Source: Polyangiaceae bacterium (GTDB lineage Bacteria > Myxococcota_A > Polyangia > Polyangiales > Polyangiaceae). Taken from it: DNA of 33,260 nt. Positions 14,906 through 22,712 of this stretch are shown in pieces (the stretch's first letter is position 1; the number at the start of each line of letters is the position of its first letter). Below the pieces are notes generated by a model that saw nothing but the letters and a program-made list of their open reading frames with translations, made no database searches and was not told where the DNA came from. The position numbers and the translations under genes are program-made. Location: NCBI GenBank assembly GCA_025937785.1, contig JAICQQ010000080.1:1-33260 (forward strand), in the 5' to 3' direction.

Positions 14906-16231
14906 TCACTCGCGGCGACGGCGTTCGCGGTATTCGACGGCCACGGGAACCGAAGTGAAGCCGAACGCCTTTCGAATTTGGTTGGCCACGAAGCGCTTGT
15001 AACTCTCGGCGATCTGCTGCGGGTAGCTGCACATCGCGACGAACACGGGCGGCGCGACGCGGGCTTGCGTCATGTAGTAGATGCGCGGCGCTTTGCCGCC
15101 TTTCGTGGGCGGCGGACTCGCCTGGAGCACCTCTTCGAAGAAGCGGTTCAGCTCTCCCGTGGGCACCCGGTGCCGGAACTCTCGCGCGGCCGTATCCACG
15201 TGCTTCATCAGGGTCGGGACGCCGATGCCTGTCTTCGCCGAGAGGCTCACGAGCGGCGCCCAGCGTGCGAAATGCAGGGCCTCGCGCGCCGTTTCGATCG
15301 CACGCTTCTGCCCAGCCTTGTCCAAGAGGTCCATCTTGTTCAGCCCCACCACGAGCGCGCGCTTGCGCTCGGCGCACAAACCGAACAAGCGCGCATCCTG
15401 TTCGGCAACGCCGATCGCCGCGTCGCACATCAGCACCACCACATGGGCGCGCGAGATCGCACGCAGGGACCGCATCACGCTGGCGGCCTCGATCCCTGCG
15501 TCGACCTTCGACGGCCGCCGGACGCCGGCGGTGTCGACCACCATGTAACGCTGCCCACGGTACTCGACGCGCATGTCGATGGGGTCGCGCGTGGTACCCG
15601 GAAGGTTGTCCACCAGGGCGCGCTCGGAACCCGCCAGGCAGTTCAAGAGCGACGATTTGCCCGCGTTGGGTCGTCCCACGAGCGCGAGCCGGGGCACGTC
15701 CTGGGGCTGGGGCTCGGGGTCGCTCTCGCCGTCATCCGCGGGGAGCGCATCGACCAAGGCGCGGACCAGTTCATGGGTGCCCCGCCCGTGCAACGCAGAG
15801 ACGTGGATCAGTGATTCCACCCCCAATTCGTAGAGTTCGCTGGCGGCGAGGGCCTTCTTGGGATTGTCGACCTTGTTGGCCACGTACACCACGGGTCGAC
15901 CGCTCTTGCGCAACAGCGCGATCGACGCGCGATCGGGCTCCGTGGGCGGACCGTCCGCGTCGAGCACGCAAAGGATGACGTCGGCTTCGTCGATGGCGGC
16001 GACCACATGGCGGGCTATGCCTTTTCCCATCGGGTCCTCGGTGGTCGGATCGAAACCACCGGTGTCGATCAGCGTGATGTCTCGGCCGCCGATGTGCGCA
16101 TCCGCATAGTGTCGGTCACGCGTCACGCCCGGAGCGTCGTGGACGATGGCGAGGTTCGCACCTGTCAGGCGATTGAACAGCGTGCTCTTACCCACGTTGG
16201 GCCGTCCGACGACGGCGACGATAGGTATCAT
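14906..16231 (-). CDS. der: GTPase Der (EngA), ribosome assembly (441 aa)
   Basis: Two tandem G-domains are present: GRPNVGKSTLFN (from residue 9), DTGGF, NKVD and then GRPNAGKSSLLN (from residue 186), DTAGV, NKMD. A C-terminal KH-like domain follows (about 360-441, containing RIYYMTQARVAPPVFV and YKRFVANQIRKAFGF). This double-GTPase arrangement is unique to Der/EngA, which acts in maturation of the 50S subunit. The start ATG 16231 overlaps the era stop by four bases; the upstream open frame to 16615 is era shadow. Length is within the usual 430-500 aa. Confidence 0.98.
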   Translation of the reverse strand: MIPIVAVVGRPNVGKSTLFNRLTGANLAIVHDAPGVTRDRHYADAHIGGRDITLIDTGGFDPTTEDPMGKGIARHVVAAIDEADVILCVLDADGPPTEPDRASIALLRKSGRPVVYVANKVDNPKKALAASELYELGVESLIHVSALHGRGTHELVRALVDALPADDGESDPEPQPQDVPRLALVGRPNAGKSSLLNCLAGSERALVDNLPGTTRDPIDMRVEYRGQRYMVVDTAGVRRPSKVDAGIEAASVMRSLRAISRAHVVVLMCDAAIGVAEQDARLFGLCAERKRALVVGLNKMDLLDKAGQKRAIETAREALHFARWAPLVSLSAKTGIGVPTLMKHVDTAAREFRHRVPTGELNRFFEEVLQASPPPTKGGKAPRIYYMTQARVAPPVFVAMCSYPQQIAESYKRFVANQIRKAFGFTSVPVAVEYRERRRRE

Positions 16232-17214
16232 TGGCGACCCCGTTTGTGGACGTTCGACCAACCGTGCCCGTGGGCGATGCCCGCGGTTTCGCGCGAGGCC
16301 ACGGCTTCGTAGCCGAGCTCGTTCAATTGACGGGGTACGTCCTTCCAGCGCGGGGTGATGCGAACGAAGAGCCTGAGGTGGACGCGTTTGCCCAACAGGT
16401 CGCCCAGTCGCTTCCGAGCTCCGATACCGATGTTCTTGATCACGCTGCCGCCGCTGCCGACCAAAATCGCGCGCTGGCCCTGTTTCTGAACGTGAATCGT
16501 CGCGCTCGCGCGGAAGTCGTGTTCGTTCTCGTCGATTTCGTCGACCGAGACCGCAACCGCGTGCGGCACCTCGCGCGCGGCGAGGTTCAGTACCTGTTCT
16601 CGGATGAACTCGCACACGAAGTAGCGAGCGGGTCGATCGGTGAGGGTGTCGGCGTCGTAGCCTGGGGGGCCTTCGGGAAGCAGCCCAGCGATGGCGCCGA
16701 GCACGCGCTCGAGCCCGTCGCTCTGGGTCACGCTGATTGGCACGACACTGGCGAACTCAGCGTACTTCTGAAACTCGTCGATCAGTGGAATCAACTGGCG
16801 CTTGTCACGCAACAGGTCGATCTTGTTGATGACGAGCACGACCGGCGCTCGACCCAGTTTCGGCAACAGCCCGAGGAGCGAGCGGTCCTCGTCGGCGACG
16901 CGTTCGGCGATGCCCGTCTCTTTGGTGGTCAAGCGGCGCGTGTCCGTCATGAACAGCATGCAGTCGGTCGTGCGCGCCGCCTCCAGCGCCGCCAGGTTCA
17001 TGCGGCGACCGAGCTCGCTCTTGGGTTGGTGGAGCCCGGGCGTGTCGAGGAACGCGATTTGGGCGTCGTCGTGTTGGGCGACACCGAGCAACACGTCGCG
17101 CGTGGTCTGTGGCAGCGGCGAGGTGATCGCTAGAGGCTCGCCCAGCACCGTGTTCAGGAAGGTGGATTTGCCGACGTTGCTACGTCCGATCAGGGTAACG
17201 GTGCCAAAGCGCAT
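16228..17214 (-). CDS. era: GTPase Era, 16S rRNA maturation (328 aa)
   Basis: An N-terminal G-domain carries G1 GRSNVGKST (from residue 10), an SPLPQTTRD switch, G3 DTPGLHQPKSELGRRM and G4 NKID. The C-terminal KH domain reads GQRAILVGSGGSVIKNIGIG. Era binds the 3' end of 16S rRNA and assists 30S assembly. Usual Era proteins have GRPNVGKS; here serine replaces proline. The ATG at 17214 starts MRFGTVTLIGR; it is slightly shorter at the N-terminus than E. coli Era. The stop overlaps der by 4 bp, giving one translationally coupled ribosome-assembly pair. It is divergent from the glycosyltransferase gene, with 138 bp between the starts. Confidence 0.97.
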   Translation of the reverse strand: MRFGTVTLIGRSNVGKSTFLNTVLGEPLAITSPLPQTTRDVLLGVAQHDDAQIAFLDTPGLHQPKSELGRRMNLAALEAARTTDCMLFMTDTRRLTTKETGIAERVADEDRSLLGLLPKLGRAPVVLVINKIDLLRDKRQLIPLIDEFQKYAEFASVVPISVTQSDGLERVLGAIAGLLPEGPPGYDADTLTDRPARYFVCEFIREQVLNLAAREVPHAVAVSVDEIDENEHDFRASATIHVQKQGQRAILVGSGGSVIKNIGIGARKRLGDLLGKRVHLRLFVRITPRWKDVPRQLNELGYEAVASRETAGIAHGHGWSNVHKRGRQ

Positions 17215-17352
17215 GCGGGGGCCGAGTGTGACAGATACGGACGCCGAAGCCAGCCCAAGCGCGGCGGTATCGCCGAAACCTCGGGTCCCCAGCCCCCGAG
17301 CACCGGTTGGGTTGCCGCAGCGTGACCGACCGAGTACCAAACGCGCCGGAGT

Positions 17353-19917
17353 ATGCTGGGTCGAGATCCTGAGTCGGCACCCCGCGCGTCGTCGCAATTT
17401 GCGGCGAAAGCCGCAGCCGGCAACGCGCACGCGACTGGTGGCCGCGCCGACCACGCCCGTCTGCTGTGCGCCGTCACCTTGCTCGTCGCCGTGGTGAGCT
17501 TGGTGACATTCGTCGGCGTGGGGCTTTGGGAGCCGCTGGAGGTGGACGCGGCCGAGCTTGCCCGCAGGATTGCCATTCACCTGCTCGGCGCTCGCGATTT
17601 GATCGTCCCGGGCGCCGTCAACGAAATCCCGATCCGGCGCGAGCTCGGGCGCGGTGAGCTGCCGTTCACGTCCATCGCGCTGGGCTTCAAGCTCTTCGGA
17701 CTCTCGGACTGGGCCGCGAGATTGCCTCTCGCGCTGTGGGCTCTAGTGGGTGCCGCCGCGACGTTCGGCCTCGTCGCGCGGCTAGCGAACCCCCGGGCGG
17801 CGTGTTTGTCGACCCTGGTACTGTGCGTCACACCGCTATATTTCGTGCAGGCCCGCTTGCTCTCTGGAGAGAGCGTCACGATGGCGGCATTTGCGCTCGC
17901 TCTCGGCGGCGTCGGCGTGGCGCTACTCGACCTGCGGCTGACGCTCTGGCAGCGAGCGCCGTGGCTCTTGGGGGGAGCGCTCGGCTTGCTCGCGGGCTTC
18001 TGGTGCCGTGGGCTCCTGCTAGGGGTCGCCGTCCCCCTCGTTGCCGTGTGCATCGCGCGCCTAGCGAGCCACGAGCGCTCCGAAGCGTCGCGTCCGGGCC
18101 GCTGGCTCGACCCCGGGCTGGTCGTCGCGACGGCATTGGTGGTCGCCTTGGGTCTACGCGCACTCTTCGCTTACCAGGCGGGGGGAGCGTACTCGATCTG
18201 GGTAGGATCGAGCCGGGCCATCGTCGAGGCTCGGCCCACGCACGATGCCGTCATTCATGCGCTCGGGCACGCGCTGTTCCCCATGAGCGCGCTGTTGCCG
18301 TTCGCGTTCGCATATCTGCTCACGCCCGTAGACCGCGCACGGCGCGGCGAGCAGCACTTGCGGCAGCTCACGGCGGGGGGTCTGGTCGCGGGCTGCTTCG
18401 CTCACGCTGTGCTGGCTCCAGTCACCGGCACGCTGCCGTTCGTGGCGACTCCGGCCTGCGCGGTCGCGATCGGGCTCATGCTCACGGATCTGACACGCCG
18501 GCGCCGTGCATCGCGTGTGGTGGCGCTCGGGGCCGTCGCGCTCCTCGTGCTCTTGTTTTTCGATCTGCGCGCGCGTCCCGAGAGCGCTTTTGCCGCGTTC
18601 GGCGGCACCGGATCGACCTTCCCCGTCGCGCTCGTGACGATGCACCAGCACTTCTGGTTGGCGGGCACACTGCTGGTGCTCGTGACGTTCTCGTTTGCGG
18701 TTCAGGAAGCGACGCACACGCGCCGCGACGCCCTGCCCGCTTTCGGGGCAATCGGCGACTTTCGCGCCTACCTGGCCGCGCTCCGCGCCGCTTATGCTGG
18801 CAACCTGTGGTTCGGACTCGTCGCGTGCTGGCTCTTGCTCGTGACCTGGTTCGGGGCGCTCGTCATCGGCGAGGGGGTCCTGTCGCTCAGCGTGTTTCGG
18901 GGATGGTGGTCGCTGGCGCGCACGGCCTTGCTGCACGCCTGGTGGGTGCTGGCCGCGCTGGTAGTGCTGGCACCTCTGGCGGTGTTCTGCGTACGCCACG
19001 CAGTGAATTGGCTGGATCGCGCGAGTCGCCGGCGTGCTGGCTTGCTGGTCTTTCCGTCGCGCACGGGAGTCGCCACCACCGGTCTGGTAGCCTCGGGCCT
19101 CTTGCTGAGCCTGGTGTATTACCCCCGCCTGGCAGCGGAGTTTTCGCCGAAGCGAGTGTTCGAAGCTTACCGCGCGCGGGCGAACGCCGGCGAGCCTCTC
19201 GGGTTGCTCGGTGTTTCGAGCAGCGTCGCCGCTTACTACACGGGCGGGTCGCCAGAGTGGCTCCCGACACCGCTGGAGGCGGCGCGCTGGCTCGAGGCCA
19301 AAGAGCAGCGACGCTTCTTGTTGGTGCGTGCGTCCGACCTGCCCGAGCTAAACGCGATGCATCGCAGGCTCACGCGTCCCGCGCTGAACCTGCCGGTGCT
19401 GGGTGTCGGCCCCAGCGAGATGCTGCTTGCTTCGAATCGTCTAGGGGGTGAGCCGAACAGCAACCCGCTCGAGTCGATGGTGCGCAGCCGCGCGCCGCGC
19501 GTGGCACACCCTGTCGATGCCAACCTGGCCGGGCGGCTCGAAGTCGTAGGTTGGCAGCTTCGAACCGAAGGCGGTGCATTCGCCAACGTCGTGCTGCCGG
19601 GTCGCAAGTTTCGACTCGAGCTCGTGTATCGCGTGGTGGGCCCGTTCGTGGACGAATGGGAGACCTTCGTACATATCGACGGATCGGGGCGGCGCTTCAA
19701 CGCAGATCACGAAACGCTTCGAGGCGAGTATCCGATGCGATGGTGGACCAAAGGTGACATCATCGTCGATGAACACGCCATCACCTTGGATCCGAACTTC
19801 ACGCCGGGTGACTATCGCTTGTACTTCGGAATGTATCGAGGCCAACGCCGACTGCCCGTGCAGCGTGGTCGCCACGACGACGATCGCGTCGACGGCGGAG
19901 TGATCGAGGTTCGCTGA
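17353..19917 (+). CDS. ArnT/PMT-like membrane glycosyltransferase with C-terminal beta domain (854 aa)
   Basis: After a short N-terminal tail, the first TM (about 37-58, LLCAVTLLVAVVSLVTF) is followed by an acidic first extracytoplasmic loop WEPLEVDAAELARRIA. This corresponds to the catalytic D/E-rich 'DE..YA' region of GT39/GT83 enzymes (PMT, ArnT), which transfer sugars from polyprenyl phosphate on the outer face of the inner membrane. About 12 further TM segments follow up to residue 590. After a soluble region, residues 720-854 form a beta-rich domain (LEVVGWQLRTEGGAFANVVL, FRLELVYRVVGPFVDEWETF, GDYRLYFGMYRGQRRLPV). The acceptor is unknown. The ATG at 17353 is preceded by GGAGT with almost no spacing, so the start is moderately sure. 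Confidence 0.82.
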   Translation: MLGRDPESAPRASSQFAAKAAAGNAHATGGRADHARLLCAVTLLVAVVSLVTFVGVGLWEPLEVDAAELARRIAIHLLGARDLIVPGAVNEIPIRRELGRGELPFTSIALGFKLFGLSDWAARLPLALWALVGAAATFGLVARLANPRAACLSTLVLCVTPLYFVQARLLSGESVTMAAFALALGGVGVALLDLRLTLWQRAPWLLGGALGLLAGFWCRGLLLGVAVPLVAVCIARLASHERSEASRPGRWLDPGLVVATALVVALGLRALFAYQAGGAYSIWVGSSRAIVEARPTHDAVIHALGHALFPMSALLPFAFAYLLTPVDRARRGEQHLRQLTAGGLVAGCFAHAVLAPVTGTLPFVATPACAVAIGLMLTDLTRRRRASRVVALGAVALLVLLFFDLRARPESAFAAFGGTGSTFPVALVTMHQHFWLAGTLLVLVTFSFAVQEATHTRRDALPAFGAIGDFRAYLAALRAAYAGNLWFGLVACWLLLVTWFGALVIGEGVLSLSVFRGWWSLARTALLHAWWVLAALVVLAPLAVFCVRHAVNWLDRASRRRAGLLVFPSRTGVATTGLVASGLLLSLVYYPRLAAEFSPKRVFEAYRARANAGEPLGLLGVSSSVAAYYTGGSPEWLPTPLEAARWLEAKEQRRFLLVRASDLPELNAMHRRLTRPALNLPVLGVGPSEMLLASNRLGGEPNSNPLESMVRSRAPRVAHPVDANLAGRLEVVGWQLRTEGGAFANVVLPGRKFRLELVYRVVGPFVDEWETFVHIDGSGRRFNADHETLRGEYPMRWWTKGDIIVDEHAITLDPNFTPGDYRLYFGMYRGQRRLPVQRGRHDDDRVDGGVIEVR

Positions 19918-20020
19918 GCCGAGGCGGGCGGCCGGCCGTGGTTGTCGCTGATTTCTTGAGGTTCAGCGCCGAATTGACGCTTCGCGTGACAAGGGCACGG
20001 ATTAGAGCTAAGGCCGAAAT

Positions 20021-20410
20021 GTGACCAAGGACGAAGCCGATGAGAGCCCGATCTCAGCGAGCGACCGGCGAAGCGCGGAACGGGTTCCGGTGACTTGGTC
20101 CGTCGACTGCGAGACGGAGGATACTTTCCTCTACGCGAACATCACCAACATCTCCGAGATGGGGATTTTCGTGGCCACGCGTGAGCCGCTCGAGGTGGGC
20201 ACGCAGTTGACGTTGCGATTCGCGCCGCCCGGCGCGCGCGAGCCGTTCGTGCTCTTGGGCCAGGTGCAATGGATCAACCCCGTCCGCATGCTTTCGGAGA
20301 ATCGCAATCCGGGCATGGGTGTGAGTTTCGTCGAACTCACTCCAGAGAATCGCGAGCGCATCGTGGACGCGATCCACACCATCGCTTACGTCCGCAGCGC
20401 GTCGAACTGA
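20021..20410 (+). CDS. PilZ-domain protein (129 aa)
   Basis: The single domain shows the c-di-GMP-binding pattern: an Arg-rich RRSAERVPV (RxxxR-like) near residue 16, followed by NISEMGIFVAT (an N-x-S-x-x-G form of the [DN]xSxxG motif). Strands VLLGQVQWINPV and GMGVSFVELT follow. It matches the short myxobacterial PilZ paralogue group (TIGR02266 as I recall). The start is GTG 20021, with AAGG 7 bases upstream. A TTGACG at 19974-19979 could be a -35 without an obvious -10. It likely reads c-di-GMP to control motility or surface structures; the partner is unknown. It converges on the anti-sigma gene 14 bp away. Confidence 0.88.
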   Translation: MTKDEADESPISASDRRSAERVPVTWSVDCETEDTFLYANITNISEMGIFVATREPLEVGTQLTLRFAPPGAREPFVLLGQVQWINPVRMLSENRNPGMGVSFVELTPENRERIVDAIHTIAYVRSASN

Positions 20411-20428
20411 GACAGCGCGGCGTCTCAG
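20407..20428. terminator. Bidirectional hairpin between convergent genes
   Basis: CTGAGAC (20407-20413) and GTCTCAG (20422-20428) form a perfect 7-bp stem with an 8-base loop. Each arm contains one of the two converging TGA stop codons (20408-20410 plus, 20425-20427 minus). No T-tract follows on either strand, so termination is only inferred. Confidence 0.4.
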
Positions 20429-21486
20429 AACCCAGAGCGGATGGGGGGACTCGCCTGGGATTCGCCCGCGGCCTTCTTGGTCGCCGCTGCCGGTGCCTTG
20501 GCGGCGGCTGGCGCGGCGGCCTTGCGGGCGGCGACCGCCTCCGACGCTGGTTCGGTCAGGCGCTGTAGCGCGTGCTGTGCGCGATCGGCGTAGGCGGGCA
20601 CGTCGAGCAGCAATTGGTACCGCGCGCGAGCCACGTCGAGTAGCCCGAGCGTGCGATAGCACGTCGCCGCTTGCCACACGGCCTCCTGAGCCACATTGGT
20701 GCCGGGAAACTTGCTGTTGACGACGTCGAACTTCGGAGCAGCCACGCCGCAGCCAGCGCTGTCGCGCGCGGCGTGCGCCGCGTACAGGTGCGCCGCGGGC
20801 GCTTGTTCGCCGCCAGCAGCGGCGATGGTCTGAAACTGCTCTTGCGCAGCGGCGTAGTCTCCGCGCCGGTAAGCACTCATGGCTTGGTCGTACGCGTCCT
20901 CGCCCTCTTTGGGGTCGGTCGTGGGAGCGTCGGCTACCGCTGCGGCTGCCGGCGCCGGCTCGGCGGCGCGCGCCGTAGCGCTCGCGGGTTTCTTCGTCTC
21001 GCTCGAGGCGCGCGCGCGATCTCCTGCGGGCGGTGGACTCTCGGCTGCCTCCGGGAGCGGAACGATGGCGATTGATTCGTCCGCCTCGCGGATCCCTCGC
21101 TCAGTCACGTGCACGCTGTCGGCGTCACCCGGTTTCGATCTGAGGAACAAGAAACTAGAGCCGAGCATGAGCACCAACAGGGCGGCCATGGCTGCCTGTG
21201 GTCGCATGGCGTAACCCGCGAGCACCGAGATGCCGCGACCCACGCGCTGCCTGAGAGGCAAGCCCTGCCGCGCCTGACGTTCGAGACGTAGGATGCGTTC
21301 CTCGAGACCTGCCGGTGGGGTGAGGATGGGCAGGACGCCGACCTCGCGCGTGGCGCGCAGACGGGCGCCCATGGAACCGCAGCGCGAACAGTGATCCATG
21401 TGGCGTTTCGCAGCCGCGCTGGTGAGCTCGTCGAGTTCATCGTAGAGCATTTCCAGCACTACTCTGTCGAACTTTTCACAGTCCAC
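20425..21486 (-). CDS. Membrane anti-sigma factor with zinc finger and TPR-like periplasmic part (353 aa)
   Basis: The N-terminal cytoplasmic domain has the zf-HC2 zinc motif H29-x3-C33-x2-C36 (HMDHCSRC), typical of anti-sigma factors that hold an ECF sigma factor. A TM at about 96-115 (AAMAALLVLMLGSSFLFL) is followed by an Ala/Pro-rich linker. A periplasmic helical segment (about 195-315) follows with TPR-like pairs: DQAMSAYRRGDYAAAQEQFQ, WQAATCYRTLGLLDVARARY. The tail is Ala/Lys-rich. The GTG start at 21486 has GGAGG at 7-base spacing. The gene follows the ECF sigma gene by 96 bp on the same strand. Role: sequester the sigma factor until an envelope signal, perhaps sensed by the TPR part, releases it (inference). 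Confidence 0.85.
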   Translation of the reverse strand: MDCEKFDRVVLEMLYDELDELTSAAAKRHMDHCSRCGSMGARLRATREVGVLPILTPPAGLEERILRLERQARQGLPLRQRVGRGISVLAGYAMRPQAAMAALLVLMLGSSFLFLRSKPGDADSVHVTERGIREADESIAIVPLPEAAESPPPAGDRARASSETKKPASATARAAEPAPAAAAVADAPTTDPKEGEDAYDQAMSAYRRGDYAAAQEQFQTIAAAGGEQAPAAHLYAAHAARDSAGCGVAAPKFDVVNSKFPGTNVAQEAVWQAATCYRTLGLLDVARARYQLLLDVPAYADRAQHALQRLTEPASEAVAARKAAAPAAAKAPAAATKKAAGESQASPPIRSGF

Positions 21487-21582
21487 CGGTCGCCTCCAGT
21501 AGCGCGAAATTTCGGCGTTTCATCAGGCTCCGGAGCGATTGCGCCGTATCACGAAGCGCGACGTCAGAATCGAGAGCCGCAT

Positions 21583-22248
21583 TCATCGGAGCGCCCTCGC
21601 GTACTCTTCGAACTGTTGCAACGCCTGCTGTAAGCGATCCAGCGCATAACGCATTCGGCTCTTCACGGTGTTCTCACCGGTGTTGGTGACGCGAGCGATT
21701 TCTTTGAACGGAAGCTGCGCTATCTCTCGGAGCAAGAACACCTCGCGCTGTTCGTGGGGTAGCGCCTCGAGCGCGGCGGTGAGAGCCCGCGCGACCTCGC
21801 TGCCGCCGGCAGCGCGTTCGGCGTCGGTGCCCGGGTGCGAGTCTGCCAGGCGTTCGTGCAAGCTGGTGTCGCCTTGGTCGTCTCCGGAGTGCTCGAGCGA
21901 TGCGTGACGTCGATGCTTGAGCTTGCGCAGCTGATCGATGCACAAGTTTCGAGCGATGGTGTACAACCAGGTCGAGAAGCGCGCCTCGTGTTTGAATTCG
22001 GAGGCTTTCTGAACCAAGCGCAAGAAGACTTCCTGGGTCACATCTTCTGCGAGCGCCGACTGGCGTAACTGACGGATGGAGAAGTTGTAGATAGGCCCGT
22101 GATAGCGCCGCACCAGCTCAGCGAAGGCTTCGCGTTCTCCTCGCTGATAACGAACCATGAGCATTTCGTCGCTGGCCTCGCTGCGCACATCAGCCACCTC
22201 GCTCACCCCCGTGCCGGACCGGCTCAAGATGACGAGTTTTTCCTCCAC
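21583..22248 (-). CDS. ECF-family RNA polymerase sigma factor (221 aa)
   Basis: Region 2 reads RGEREAFAELVRRYHGPIYN, then AEDVTQEVFLRLVQKASEF and RFSTWLYTIARNLCIDQLRK. Region 4 reads ALEALPHEQREVFLLREIAQ, PFKEIARVTNTGENTVKSRM and RYALDRLQQALQ. This is the usual sigma2-sigma4 arrangement without region 3, as in RpoE-like sigma factors. The GTG at 22248 gives 221 aa and is not well supported by a ribosome binding site; a later TTG or ATG start nearer residue 29 would still keep region 2. The anti-sigma factor follows downstream. The divergent operon begins at 22713 and has an ECF-like motif, making it a candidate target. Confidence 0.9.
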   Translation of the reverse strand: MEEKLVILSRSGTGVSEVADVRSEASDEMLMVRYQRGEREAFAELVRRYHGPIYNFSIRQLRQSALAEDVTQEVFLRLVQKASEFKHEARFSTWLYTIARNLCIDQLRKLKHRRHASLEHSGDDQGDTSLHERLADSHPGTDAERAAGGSEVARALTAALEALPHEQREVFLLREIAQLPFKEIARVTNTGENTVKSRMRYALDRLQQALQQFEEYARALR

Positions 22249-22340
22249 GGACCGGGGGTTGCCGGTTGGAGCGGGCTGTTTCGGTTCGACGTCCGTGCAC
22301 GCGATTCGATCTACAGTGTCGCGCCTGAAATCCCACGGTA

Positions 22341-22371
22341 GCCCCCGTCGGGTTCGGGGCGCAACGGGGGC
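22341..22371. promoter_or_regulatory. Perfect 8-bp stem hairpin
   Basis: GCCCCCGT (22341-22348) pairs with ACGGGGGC (22364-22371) around a 15-base loop. GATATTTGTTTATTT follows on the plus strand, so it could be a terminator for plus-strand reading or an operator between the two divergent units. Confidence 0.4.
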
Positions 22372-22410
22372 GATATTTGTTTATTTACCGCTGATTTTGT
22401 GTCGGGCGGC

Positions 22411-22450
22411 TGACTAGTCAGGCAGCGACCCGTTGTACTAGGACTATAAT
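22411..22450 (+). promoter_or_regulatory. Candidate activator-dependent promoter with palindrome
   Basis: TATAAT (22445-22450) is a perfect -10, but the expected -35 (about 22422-22427, GCAGCG) is not a match. The perfect palindrome TGACTAGTCA (22411-22420) would be centred about -41.5 if transcription starts near 22457, the usual place for a class II activator. This would give a leader of about 256 nt before ATG 22713. Confidence 0.45.
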
Positions 22451-22560
22451 TGCGGTCTCTCGTCCGGGTGTTCGGTTACCGAGGCCTGCCCGCTACCCGG
22501 ACCGTGTCGGAGCGTGGGCCGAAGCGTTCTCGTTAGGGTCGGTGGGCCGGCTTGCGGGAA

Positions 22561-22576
22561 CCCTCTGCTGAGAGGG
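22561..22576 (+). other. Leader hairpin
   Basis: CCCTCT / AGAGGG form a 6-bp stem with a GCTG loop, followed by AAATTATTG. It lies within the putative long leader of the TPR operon. It may be an RNA structure; there is no U-tract for termination. Confidence 0.3.
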
Positions 22577-22607
22577 AAATTATTGTTGGCAACTGGACGC
22601 CGCGGAA

Positions 22608-22632
22608 GGAACATCAGGCCTTCCACTACGTT
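22608..22632 (+). promoter_or_regulatory. ECF-type promoter motif GGAACA-N16-GTT
   Basis: GGAACA (22608-22613), a 16-base spacer and GTT (22630-22632, within CGTT) fit the generic ECF consensus GGAAC-N16/17-CGTT or GGAAYA-N16-20-GTT. It lies about 80 bp before the TPR operon start and across from an ECF sigma gene. The -35 overlaps a GGAAGG/CCTTCC dyad (22604-22609 / 22619-22624). Confidence 0.4.
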
Positions 22633-22712
22633 GTGGGCGTTTCGATGCGAGGCGTTAACCAGGTCCCCGGTCCGCCGAGCTAGCTTTCCAAGGTGAGGGA
22701 GAGGGTTCAACT

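Larger units (their letters stand above)
22249..22712. other. 464-bp gene-free divergent regulatory region
   Basis: This stretch lies between the ECF sigma start and the TPR operon start. I find no CDS. It contains a long hairpin (22341-22371), a 10-bp palindrome (22411-22420), a TATAAT box (22445-22450), two further hairpins and an ECF-like promoter motif, listed separately. The last part, with GGGAGAGGG seven bases before ATG 22713, is a strong ribosome binding site. Confidence 0.75.
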
